Assembly (NCBI GenBank): GCA_015067895.1
Contig: SVLP01000025.1
Coordinates: 1-38,326 of the forward strand
Direction of reading: 5' to 3'
DNA length: 38,326 nucleotides
DNA from: Oscillospiraceae bacterium
GTDB taxonomy: Bacteria; Bacillota_A; Clostridia; Oscillospirales; Oscillospiraceae
In this document: positions 7,274 through 14,193 of the stretch, one piece after another
How the letters are laid out: each line of letters starts with the position of its first letter
How positions within the stretch are numbered: the first letter of the stretch is position 1
Position numbers and translations under genes: made by a program
Notes under the pieces: generated by a model
Told to the model about the DNA's origin: nothing
Databases searched by the model: none
Seen by the model: the letters and a program-made list of their open reading frames with translations, nothing else

Positions 7274-9748
7274 ATGAGAAACGCAAGCAAACTGCTGGCT
7301 CTGGTGCTAGCATTTGTTATGGTTATGGGCCTGTTCCCCGCCGCCTCCGCCCAGACCATCCACACCCACGGCATCGAGGAATATCCCGAGATCGAGCTGA
7401 ATGTGGAGACCACCGCCGTCATCTCCGACTCCGGCGCGACGGCCTACTTCCGCTTCACTCCCACCGTGACTGCGGAATATACCTTCAAGTCCATCGATGC
7501 CCACCAGTATGACCCCCAGGGCTATCTGTATGACGCAGACCTGAACCTGCTGGCAAGCCACGAGGACAACGGCTACGAAACCGGACTCGGCTACAACGAC
7601 CTGAACTTCACCCTGACCCATGAGCTCCAGGCCGGTGTCACCTACGTCTGGGCCACCAACCTGTACAACCAGTACCGCATCGGCGAGTTCGCCGTGATCC
7701 TGACCGGCGATCTGCCCGCCGAGCACAACTATGTGGGCGTGGTCACCACCGAGCCCACCTGTGAGTCTGACGGCGTCATGACCTACACCTGCACCGAGTG
7801 CGGCGACAGCTACACCGAGGTCATCCCCGGCGGCCATACCTACGAGAACGGTTTTTGCACCCGCTGCGGCGAGGAGTACCTGATTACCGGCATTTGCGGT
7901 GACGACCTGACCTGGGTTCTGAACGGCTCCGGTGTTCTGACCGTCTCCGGCACCGGCGACATGTACGACTTCTCCTACCACTACGAGCCCAAGATTCCCT
8001 GGGCTGACCACACCGAGCAGATCAAGGCCGTGGTCATCGAGGAGGGCGTCACCTCCGTCGGCAGCTTCGCCTTCTCCAACGCCGCCAATCTGACCTCTGT
8101 CACCCTGCCCGACACCCTGACCGTCATCGGCGAGAGTGCCTTCCGCAACTGCGGTCAGCTGGCCGACGTGGTCTGGAGCGAGAACCTGACCGAGATCAAG
8201 GGCTTCGCCTTCATGAACTGCTACGCCCTGCCCGCCGCCGATCTGGGCAGCAAGATCGAGACCATCGGCAACTCCGCCTTCTACGCCTGCTCCGCTCTGA
8301 CCGAGGTCAACCTGGGTGAGAGCCTGCTCGGCATCGACACCCTTGCCTTCTCCGCCTGCACTGCCCTGACCGAGATCACCATGCCCGACACCGTCACCGG
8401 CATGGGCACCGACGTCTTCAACGGCTGCACCGCCCTGGAGACCGTCAAGCTGTCCGAGGGTCTGGTCGACCTGCCCGGCTACACCTTCAACGAGTGCTCC
8501 TCCCTGAAGAATGTCACCCTGCCCCAGTACCTGAGCACCATCGGCACCCGCTGCTTCTATCTGTGCACCAGCCTGGAGACCGTCGATCTGCCCTTCTCCA
8601 TGATCGGCATCGGCGATGATGCCTTCGGCCACTGCACCAGCCTGAAGGGCATCCAGCTGCCCATAGCTCTGAGCTATGTTGGCTACTTCGCCTTCAACGG
8701 CTGCACCGGCCTGACCAGCATGGAGTTCCCCCCCAACCTGACCTATTTCACCGGCGGCTGCTTCTATGACTGCACCGGTCTGACCGAGCTGATCTTCCCC
8801 GAAACCACCTTCTACGTCGATGACGACGCCTTCGCAGGCTGCACCAATGTCAAGAAGATCGTCTTCACCGGCGATCTGCCCACCATCATGGGTGCCTTCA
8901 TCGGCATCACCGCCGACGCCTGGTATCCCGCCGGCAACGAGACCTGGACTTCCGATGCTCTGCTGAACTACGGCGGCACCCTGACCTGGCATGCCATGTG
9001 CGCCGAGCACAGCTTCGGCAAGTGGACTCCCGTTGTCGCCGCCACCTGCACCGAGTCCGGCATCGACGAGCGCGTCTGCGCCGACTGCGGCTGGACGGAG
9101 GAGCGCGTCTCCGAGCCCCATGGCCACATCTGGGACGAGGGCACCGAGAACGAGGACGGCGAGCTGGTCTACACCTGCCTGATCTGCGGTGCTACCACTG
9201 ATGACAAGCCCTTCGTCAACCCCTTCACCGATGTCAAGGAGGGTGATTTCTTCTATGACAGCGTGATGTGGGCCGTCCAGGAGGGCATCACCACCGGCGC
9301 CACCGAGACCACCTTCAACCCCAACGGCCAGTGCCAGCGGGCCGCCGTCGTCACCTTCCTGTGGCGCGCCGCCGGTTCTCCCGAGCCTGAGTCCACCAAC
9401 AACCCCTTCACCGATGTGAAGGAGACCGACTTCTTCTACAAGGCTGTCCTGTGGGCCGTGGAGAACGAGATCACCAATGGTCTGACCGCTACCACCTTTG
9501 GCCCCTACGAGCTGTGCAACCGGGCCCAGGTCGTCACCTTCCTGTGGCGCGCCATGAACAAGCCCGCCTACACCACCACGGAGAATCCCTTCTCCGATGT
9601 GGTCGTGACCGACTTCTACGGCCCCGCTGTCCTGTGGGCTGTGGAGAATGGCATCACCAACGGCATGGGCAACGGCACCTTCGGCATCAACACCACCTGC
9701 AACCGGGCTCAGGTCGTCACCTTCCTGTACCGCACCTACGTGAAATAA
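7274..9748 (+). CDS. BspA-type leucine-rich-repeat surface protein with three SLH domains
   Basis: 824 residues, exported and wall-bound. ATG 7274 follows AGGAAG at 7 bases. Order seen: signal peptide (1-26, cut near A-S-A-Q); a beta-sandwich resembling bacterial pre-peptidase C-terminal domains (about 38-148); a Cys motif of the form H-x(n)-P-T-C-x3-G-x5-C-x2-C-G ending in C-x2-C-G (about 150-205); BspA/LRR_5 repeats with the L-P-x-x-L-x-x-I-G-x-x-A-F-x-x-C rhythm (about 209-542); a second Cys motif (about 575-640); three SLH repeats (about 648-824). BspA-type proteins of oral and gut bacteria and protists bind host matrix or partner cells; that role here is inference. The last two SLH repeats are almost identical to those at 1-350. 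The Cys motif is shared with the SLH protein at 15764. Confidence 0.92.
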   Translation: MRNASKLLALVLAFVMVMGLFPAASAQTIHTHGIEEYPEIELNVETTAVISDSGATAYFRFTPTVTAEYTFKSIDAHQYDPQGYLYDADLNLLASHEDNGYETGLGYNDLNFTLTHELQAGVTYVWATNLYNQYRIGEFAVILTGDLPAEHNYVGVVTTEPTCESDGVMTYTCTECGDSYTEVIPGGHTYENGFCTRCGEEYLITGICGDDLTWVLNGSGVLTVSGTGDMYDFSYHYEPKIPWADHTEQIKAVVIEEGVTSVGSFAFSNAANLTSVTLPDTLTVIGESAFRNCGQLADVVWSENLTEIKGFAFMNCYALPAADLGSKIETIGNSAFYACSALTEVNLGESLLGIDTLAFSACTALTEITMPDTVTGMGTDVFNGCTALETVKLSEGLVDLPGYTFNECSSLKNVTLPQYLSTIGTRCFYLCTSLETVDLPFSMIGIGDDAFGHCTSLKGIQLPIALSYVGYFAFNGCTGLTSMEFPPNLTYFTGGCFYDCTGLTELIFPETTFYVDDDAFAGCTNVKKIVFTGDLPTIMGAFIGITADAWYPAGNETWTSDALLNYGGTLTWHAMCAEHSFGKWTPVVAATCTESGIDERVCADCGWTEERVSEPHGHIWDEGTENEDGELVYTCLICGATTDDKPFVNPFTDVKEGDFFYDSVMWAVQEGITTGATETTFNPNGQCQRAAVVTFLWRAAGSPEPESTNNPFTDVKETDFFYKAVLWAVENEITNGLTATTFGPYELCNRAQVVTFLWRAMNKPAYTTTENPFSDVVVTDFYGPAVLWAVENGITNGMGNGTFGINTTCNRAQVVTFLYRTYVK

Positions 9749-9759
9749 TCCATAGCAAA

Positions 9760-9785
9760 GCCCCCATTTCCTCGGAAACGGGGGC
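9760..9785 (+). terminator. Terminator of the BspA-like SLH gene
   Basis: GCCCCCATTTCC (9760-9771) pairs with GGAAACGGGGGC (9774-9785) apart from one A:C mismatch, then TTATTTT. The right arm is the same as in the terminator at 367-392, so the duplicated SLH gene ends include their terminators. Confidence 0.85.
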
Positions 9786-9791
9786 TTATTT

Positions 9792-9800
9792 TGGTATAGT
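9792..9800 (+). promoter_or_regulatory. Possible extended -10 promoter of the bile salt hydrolase gene
   Basis: TGGTATAGT is an extended -10 (TG-N-TATAGT) 45 bases before the ATG at 9846. The -35 position falls inside the preceding terminator arm and is poor, so expression may be modest or depend on read-through. Confidence 0.4.
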
Positions 9801-9845
9801 CCCCGCCTTTTCGCGCAAACTGGGTAAAAAACGGGAGGTATTTCT

Positions 9846-10808
9846 ATGTGCACCGCCATCACCTTTGGGAAAGACGACTTCTATTTCGGCAGGACGCTGG
9901 ACTATGAGCGATCCTTTGGAGAGGAGGTGGTCATCACGCCCCGGGCCTTTCCCCTGCCCTTTCGGGAGCAGAAGACGATGAAGCATCACCATGCCATCAT
10001 CGGCATGGCCCACGTGGAGGACGGGTATCCCCTTTACTACGACGGCGTGAATGAGATGGGACTTTGCATGGCAGGACTCAACTTTGTGGGCTTCGCCAAA
10101 TACAATGGGAATGGACGGGATCGGATCGCCCCCTTTGAGTTCCTGCCCTGGGTGCTGGGGCAGTGCGATTCTGTGGCCCGGGCCCGGGAGCGTCTCGGGC
10201 ATCTGGCGTTGACCGAGACGGATTTCAGTCCGGAGCTTCCCGCCGCCCGGCTCCACTGGATCATCGCCGACCGGCATGACTGCATCACCGTGGAGTCTCT
10301 GGAAAGCGGTCTGCGCATCCACGACAACCCCGCCGGGGTGCTGACCAACGATCCGCCCTTTGACGACCAGATGTTCCAGCTGACCAATTTCATGCATCTG
10401 TCCCCCCGGCCGCCCCATAATCATTTCTCAGACACGCTGGAGCTGAAGCCCTACAGCCGCGGCATGGGAGCCATGGGTCTGCCGGGGGACTTAAGCAGCC
10501 AGTCCCGGTTCGTCCGGGCGACCTTCCACAAGCTCAACTCGGTCTGCACGGATACAAATGCCGTCAGCCAGTTTTTCCACATCCTGGGCTCCGTGAATCA
10601 GACCCGAGGCTGCTGCCGCCTGGAGGACGGAAGCTTCGAGCACACCCTCTACACCTCCTGCTGCAATGCCTCCAGGGGCATCTACCACTATACGACCTAC
10701 GGGTGCCGCCGCATCACCGCCGTGAATATGGGGCGGGAAAATCTGGACGGGAATGGGCTGATCCGGTATCCGCTGGTGACGGGAGAGGACATTCTTTTGC
10801 AAAATTAA
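9846..10808 (+). CDS. bsh: Bile salt hydrolase (choloylglycine hydrolase family, C59)
   Basis: 320 residues, no signal peptide, so cytosolic. ATG 9846 follows GGGAGG at 7 bases. Family enzymes are Ntn hydrolases that cleave the amide bond of glycine- or taurine-conjugated bile acids after removal of Met1 exposes Cys2. Every key residue of Gram-positive bile salt hydrolases has a counterpart: C2 (M-C-T-A-I-T), R16 and D19 (F-G-R-T-L-D), N79 (A-G-L-N-F), N168 (V-L-T-N-D-P) and R221 (S-Q-S-R-F). The asparagine in A-G-L-N-F, where penicillin V acylases have tyrosine, favours bile salt over penicillin V as substrate. The C-terminal Y-T-S-C and E-N-L-D-G-N blocks are also typical. The gene stands alone between an SLH gene and cysteine synthase, with its own weak promoter. 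N-acyl-homoserine lactones or other amides remain possible substrates. Confidence 0.9.
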   Translation: MCTAITFGKDDFYFGRTLDYERSFGEEVVITPRAFPLPFREQKTMKHHHAIIGMAHVEDGYPLYYDGVNEMGLCMAGLNFVGFAKYNGNGRDRIAPFEFLPWVLGQCDSVARARERLGHLALTETDFSPELPAARLHWIIADRHDCITVESLESGLRIHDNPAGVLTNDPPFDDQMFQLTNFMHLSPRPPHNHFSDTLELKPYSRGMGAMGLPGDLSSQSRFVRATFHKLNSVCTDTNAVSQFFHILGSVNQTRGCCRLEDGSFEHTLYTSCCNASRGIYHYTTYGCRRITAVNMGRENLDGNGLIRYPLVTGEDILLQN

Positions 10809-10829
10809 ACGGAATTGGTATTTTTTCTC

Positions 10830-10858
10830 TTGCTTCTGCACCCGTTGTGCGCTACAAT
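10830..10858 (+). promoter_or_regulatory. Sigma-A promoter of the cysteine synthase gene
   Basis: TTGCTT (10830-10835), 17 bases, TACAAT (10853-10858). Transcription would start near 10865, leaving a leader of about 27 bases. That is too short for an S-box or T-box, and none is visible. Confidence 0.75.
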
Positions 10859-10891
10859 AGCCCATAGATTTGTTTTTTAGGAGAACCAACT

Positions 10892-11821
10892 ATGATCTAT
10901 CACAACATTCTCGACGCCATGGGTCACACCCCCATGGTGCAGCTGGGCCGCATGGTGCCCGAGGGAGCGGCACGGGTGCTGGTCAAATATGAGGGCCTGA
11001 ACGTGGGCGGCTCCATCAAGACCCGGGTCGCCTACAACATGGTCATGGAGGCCGTGCGCCAGGGCAAGATCACCAAGGATACCATCATCGTCGAGCCCAC
11101 CTCCGGCAACCAGGGCATCGGCCTGAGCCTGATCGGCGCGGTGCTGGGCTATAAGGTACGCATCATCATGCCTGACTCCGTCAGCGTGGAGCGGCAGAAG
11201 CTCATGCGCCACTACGGCGCGGAGGTGGTGCTGATCCACGACAAGGGCAACATCGGCGATGCCATCGAGGAGTGCCTCCAGACCGCCCTGCGGATGGAGC
11301 GGGAGGATCCCAACGTCTTCGTGCCCCAGCAGTTTGAAAACCCTGCCAACCCCATGATCCACCGGCATCAGACCGGCCTGGAGATCCTGGAGCAGGTGGG
11401 CGGCCCCATCGACGGCTTCTGCTCCGGCATCGGCACCGGCGGCACCATCACCGGCATCGGCGAGACCCTGAAGGCTCTGAATCCCGACATGACCATCTGG
11501 GCCGTGGAGCCCGAGAACGCCGCGATCCTCGCCGGCGGCACCGTGGGCAGCCACCTGCAGATGGGCATCGGCGACGGCCTGATCCCCGCCATTCTGAATC
11601 AGGACATCTACTCCGACATCTACATCGTCTCCGACGAGGAGGCGCTCCAGACCGCCCGGGATCTGGCCCGGCTGGAGGGTCTGATGTGCGGCATCAGTTC
11701 CGGCACCAACGTGGCCGCCGCCATCGCCATGGCGAAAAAGCTCGGTCCCGGCAAGACGGTCGTCACCATCCTGCCCGACACGGCGGAGCGGTACTTCTCC
11801 ACGCCGCTCTTTGACGAATAA
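10892..11821 (+). CDS. cysK: Cysteine synthase-like PLP enzyme (O-acetylserine sulfhydrylase family)
   Basis: 309 residues, the usual CysK length. ATG 10892 has AGGAG 8 bases upstream. Fold-type II PLP enzymes of this family replace the acetyl group of O-acetylserine with sulfide to give cysteine. The PLP lysine is K43 in G-G-S-I-K-T-R, the substrate loop is T-S-G-N-Q-G, the phosphate loop is G-T-G-G-T-I-T-G, and Q-Q-F-E-N-P-A-N-P and G-I-S-S-G-T are conserved. Two positions depart from textbook CysK: K-T-R instead of K-D-R after the PLP lysine, and T-S-G-N-Q instead of T-S-G-N-T in the substrate loop. The class is certain, but the acceptor substrate could be O-phosphoserine or another beta-substituted amino acid. 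No serine acetyltransferase gene is nearby. It stands as a single transcription unit ending at the hairpin 11830-11855. Confidence 0.85.
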   Translation: MIYHNILDAMGHTPMVQLGRMVPEGAARVLVKYEGLNVGGSIKTRVAYNMVMEAVRQGKITKDTIIVEPTSGNQGIGLSLIGAVLGYKVRIIMPDSVSVERQKLMRHYGAEVVLIHDKGNIGDAIEECLQTALRMEREDPNVFVPQQFENPANPMIHRHQTGLEILEQVGGPIDGFCSGIGTGGTITGIGETLKALNPDMTIWAVEPENAAILAGGTVGSHLQMGIGDGLIPAILNQDIYSDIYIVSDEEALQTARDLARLEGLMCGISSGTNVAAAIAMAKKLGPGKTVVTILPDTAERYFSTPLFDE

Positions 11822-11829
11822 AGCAAAAA

Positions 11830-11855
11830 GATCCCCGACCTGCCGGTCGGGGATC
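11830..11855. terminator. Bidirectional terminator between cysK and the DUF896 gene
   Basis: An 11-bp perfect stem (11830-11840 with 11845-11855) with a TGCC loop. On the minus strand it is followed by TTTTTGCTT, and on the plus strand by a weaker ACGTTGTTATTT. It sits between two convergent stop codons. Confidence 0.85.
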
Positions 11856-11861
11856 ACGTTG

Positions 11862-12071
11862 TTATTTGCCCTTTTTGCTCAGGGGAACCTTGTTGCCCTT
11901 GGCATCCAGGTAGTAGGTGTTGTCCAGCTGGCCGATCAGGTTGGCCTTGACGGAGTCGATGTAGATTCGGCGGAGCTTGTCCCGCTCTGCCAGCTCCTCG
12001 GGGGTCAGGCCCTCGGTCTTGGCTTTCTTTGCCAGCTCGTTGATACGTGCGATGGTGTCGTTGATGCTCAT
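11862..12071 (-). CDS. DUF896 (YnzC-like) small protein
   Basis: 69 residues, two helices and a short tail. The family signature is visible: an N-terminal helix (I-A-R-I-N-E-L-A-K-K-A-K), the turn G-L-T-P-E-E-L, then R-x-x-Y-I-D-S-V-K-A-N-L-I-G-Q-L-D and a basic end. The Bacillus relative YnzC lies in the SOS-regulated yneA operon, but the biochemical role of the family is not known. The start at 12071 has AAGGAG 7 bases upstream. It lies 11 bases downstream of ylmH on the same strand and shares its promoter; no LexA-like box was seen. Confidence 0.88.
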   Translation of the reverse strand: MSINDTIARINELAKKAKTEGLTPEELAERDKLRRIYIDSVKANLIGQLDNTYYLDAKGNKVPLSKKGK

Positions 12072-12082
12072 TTCAAATCTCC

Positions 12083-12868
12083 TTATACATAGCGGTGGAT
12101 GACCACGCTGATCCTTCCTTTTTTGGTCAGGCCGTTGACCTGCGCCAGCTTCAGCTTGCCCAGACCCCGGACGGAGACCTTGTCCCCCTCCGAGACGGCC
12201 TTGTCGGATTTGGTGCAGGGCAGGCCGTTGATGGCGGCTCTGCCCGCGTTCACATAGTCGCTGGCCAGGCTTCTGCCGATGCGGAAGCCCGAGCTGATGA
12301 CCGCGTCCAGGCGGATGGATGCCAGGGTGTCCTTAATTTCTTTGATCTCCGGCTCCGGGATACTGGCTTCGGCCAGAGGGATCTCAGACAGGCGGAACTT
12401 CGTCCGGCCCGCACTATAGAAATTCTGGAGCAGGTATGGCGCGACCTCTCTGGAAACGAAGAAGTCACAGCTGCCCTTGCCCACGCAGATGTCGCCCACC
12501 GTTTCCCGTGCCACGCCCGCGCCCATGAGGGCTCCCAGGAAATCCCGGTGAGTCAGGCTGTCGCCCTCATAATACACCGCCCGCAGGCAGGACACGGGGC
12601 TGTCGTCATAGAAAAGGGCGTCCTCCTCCAGATAGTCCGGCAGGAAGATCAGCATCTGCCGCTCCGCGTCGGCATAGCCGCCGAAGCGGTACAGCCCCTC
12701 GGGCTCGCCGAAGAGGAGCCGGGTCATCTCCAGCTCTCTGGGTGACAGAAAGCAGGAATTGGCGGGGATGTTCTTGCGCAGTCCCGTGTTTATTTTGTCC
12801 CAGACCTTGGCAAGCAGCAGCCGGTCTTCGGGGGTTTTTGCGATTTTATCGATATTATTTCGATCCAT
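12083..12868 (-). CDS. ylmH: YlmH-like S4-domain RNA-binding protein
   Basis: 261 residues. The chosen ATG (12868-12866) has AAGGTG at 5 bases. An in-frame ATG 18 bases upstream lies inside the -10 box, so it cannot be in the transcript. The N-terminal two-thirds match the YlmH-type alpha/beta region (F-L-S-P-R-E, Y-A-D-A-E-R, L-T-H-R-D-F-L-G-A-L-M-G-A-G). The C-terminal S4 domain (about 183-245; R-L-D-A-V-I-S-S-G-F-x-I-S/G-R-S and G-D-K-V-S-V-R-G-x-G) binds structured RNA. In other Firmicutes YlmH lies in the sepF-divIVA division cluster and has been linked to rescue of nascent chains on split 50S ribosomes; here it is detached from that cluster and sits with a DUF896 gene. Confidence 0.9.
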   Translation of the reverse strand: MDRNNIDKIAKTPEDRLLLAKVWDKINTGLRKNIPANSCFLSPRELEMTRLLFGEPEGLYRFGGYADAERQMLIFLPDYLEEDALFYDDSPVSCLRAVYYEGDSLTHRDFLGALMGAGVARETVGDICVGKGSCDFFVSREVAPYLLQNFYSAGRTKFRLSEIPLAEASIPEPEIKEIKDTLASIRLDAVISSGFRIGRSLASDYVNAGRAAINGLPCTKSDKAVSEGDKVSVRGLGKLKLAQVNGLTKKGRISVVIHRYV

Positions 12869-12884
12869 AGTATCACCTTGGGGC

Positions 12885-12893
12885 ATTATAGCA
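12885..12893 (-). promoter_or_regulatory. Extended -10 promoter of the ylmH-DUF896 operon
   Basis: TGCTATAAT on the minus strand is a perfect extended -10. The -35 region is a run of pyrimidines (TTTCTT) and is weak. Transcription should start near 12878, only about 10 bases before the ATG, so the ribosome site is at the very 5' end of the mRNA. Confidence 0.65.
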
Positions 12894-12923
12894 CAGCTTT
12901 CCTGGAAAAGAAAGAGATTTTTC

Positions 12924-12952
12924 TTGAGTATCCGCAGAAAATAAGATATAAT
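12924..12952 (+). promoter_or_regulatory. Sigma-A promoter of the flavoprotein/SLH operon
   Basis: TTGAGT (12924-12929), 17 bases, TATAAT (12947-12952). Start near 12959. This rules out the ATG at 12955 and supports 12979 as the first codon. It diverges from the ylmH promoter; the two -10 boxes are about 57 bases apart. Confidence 0.82.
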
Positions 12953-12978
12953 GTATGGTCGAAAAGGAAGGTGAAGCT

Positions 12979-14193
12979 ATGACCATCGGAATCATCGGCG
13001 GCGGTGCGGCGGGTATGGCCGCGGCGCTGACCGCTTCGGAATACGAAAACGCACAGATCGTGCTGATGGAGCGTCAGGCCCGGCTGGGCCGGAAGCTCAG
13101 CGCCACCGGCAACGGACGATGCAACCTCAGCAACATCCACGCAGGAGAGGGCGGCTACCACGGAGACGACCCCAAATTTCACGAATACGCGCTCTCCAAA
13201 TATCCGCCCGAAGAAACCCTCCAGTGGTTTTCAGACCTGGGGCTTTACACCGTGACGGAGGCATCCGGAAAGGTCTATCCCTACTCCGACCAGGCAAACT
13301 CCGTGGTGGATGTGCTGCGCTTCTCCCTGAACTGCTTCAACACCCGGGTTTTGACGGATTTTGAGGTGATGAAGGTCAGGAAGGATGGGAACCGCTTCCT
13401 CGTCACCGCCAAAGACCAAACGCTGGAATTTGACAGGCTCATCATCGCCTGCGGCGGTCTGGCGGGCACCAAGCTGGGCGGCACCATGTCCGGCTACAAG
13501 CTCCTGCGCTCCTTTGGCCACAAATGCACCAAGCTCCGCCCTGCCCTGGTGCAGGTGAAGACCTCCTGGCCCGGCGTTTCCGCCCTCAAGGGTGTCCGCG
13601 CCAACTGCAGAGCAGGGATCTATCACAACGGTACGCTTCACCGGGAATCCGTGGGCGAGATCCAGTTCACCGAATTCGGCCTGTCCGGCCCCGTGATCTA
13701 CGAGATCAGCCGGGATGCATGCCAGGGCGGCGGCGACTGGGAATGCCGTCTGGATTTTCTGCCGGATCTCCCTGCCCAGGCGCTTATGCGTCCGCTGATG
13801 ATGAAGCGCAATTCCGATCTGACCGCCGAGGATCTGTTCACCGGCATCCTCCACAACCGGCTGGGCCGGGTTATCGTGAAGGAAGCGGGCATCAAGGCAA
13901 ACACGCTCATTTTCCATCTGTATGACGATCAGCTGGAGGATGTCATCTCCCTGGCCAAGGGCTTTACCGTCACCCTGACGGAGCCCCTGGGCATGGACGC
14001 CGCCCAGGTCACCGCCGGCGGCATCGTTACAAGTGAATTTGACCCCACCACCATGGAAAGCAAGCTCGTCCCCGGCCTCTACGCCTGCGGCGAGGTGCTG
14101 GATGTGGACGGGGACTGCGGCGGCTACAACCTGCAGTGGGCCTGGAGCTCCGGGCGGCTGGCAGGTCTGAACGCCGGAAAGGAATCAGCATGA
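12979..14193 (+). CDS. HI0933/BaiN-family FAD-binding oxidoreductase
   Basis: 404 residues. ATG 12979 has AGGAAGGTG 7 bases upstream. N-terminal dinucleotide fold (I-I-G-G-G-A-A-G-M-A-A-A, residues 5-16), the family-defining N-G-R-C-N-L-S-N at about 45-52, I-A-C-G-G-L-A-G-T-K-L-G, and the C-terminal FAD block C-G-E-V-L-D-V-D-G-D-C-G-G-Y-N-L-Q-W-A. This large family is annotated as aminoacetone oxidase-like or BaiN-like. One member from a bile-acid 7-dehydroxylating Clostridium was reported to reduce a bile-acid intermediate, but most members have no proven substrate. It is the first gene of a run of five genes with ATGA overlaps or tiny gaps, and its stop overlaps the start of the next flavoprotein by four bases. 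Confidence 0.88.
   Translation: MTIGIIGGGAAGMAAALTASEYENAQIVLMERQARLGRKLSATGNGRCNLSNIHAGEGGYHGDDPKFHEYALSKYPPEETLQWFSDLGLYTVTEASGKVYPYSDQANSVVDVLRFSLNCFNTRVLTDFEVMKVRKDGNRFLVTAKDQTLEFDRLIIACGGLAGTKLGGTMSGYKLLRSFGHKCTKLRPALVQVKTSWPGVSALKGVRANCRAGIYHNGTLHRESVGEIQFTEFGLSGPVIYEISRDACQGGGDWECRLDFLPDLPAQALMRPLMMKRNSDLTAEDLFTGILHNRLGRVIVKEAGIKANTLIFHLYDDQLEDVISLAKGFTVTLTEPLGMDAAQVTAGGIVTSEFDPTTMESKLVPGLYACGEVLDVDGDCGGYNLQWAWSSGRLAGLNAGKESA

Noticed and set aside
7307..9862. An 851-codon minus-strand frame opposite the BspA-like gene
   Set aside because: Same artefact of G+C-rich codon bias: Gly/Val/Asp/Gln-rich, no motif, no promoter or ribosome site.
9846..10808. Hydrolase considered as penicillin V acylase
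   Set aside because: The position that is tyrosine in penicillin V acylases is asparagine (N79), and the overall blocks are closer to bile salt hydrolases.
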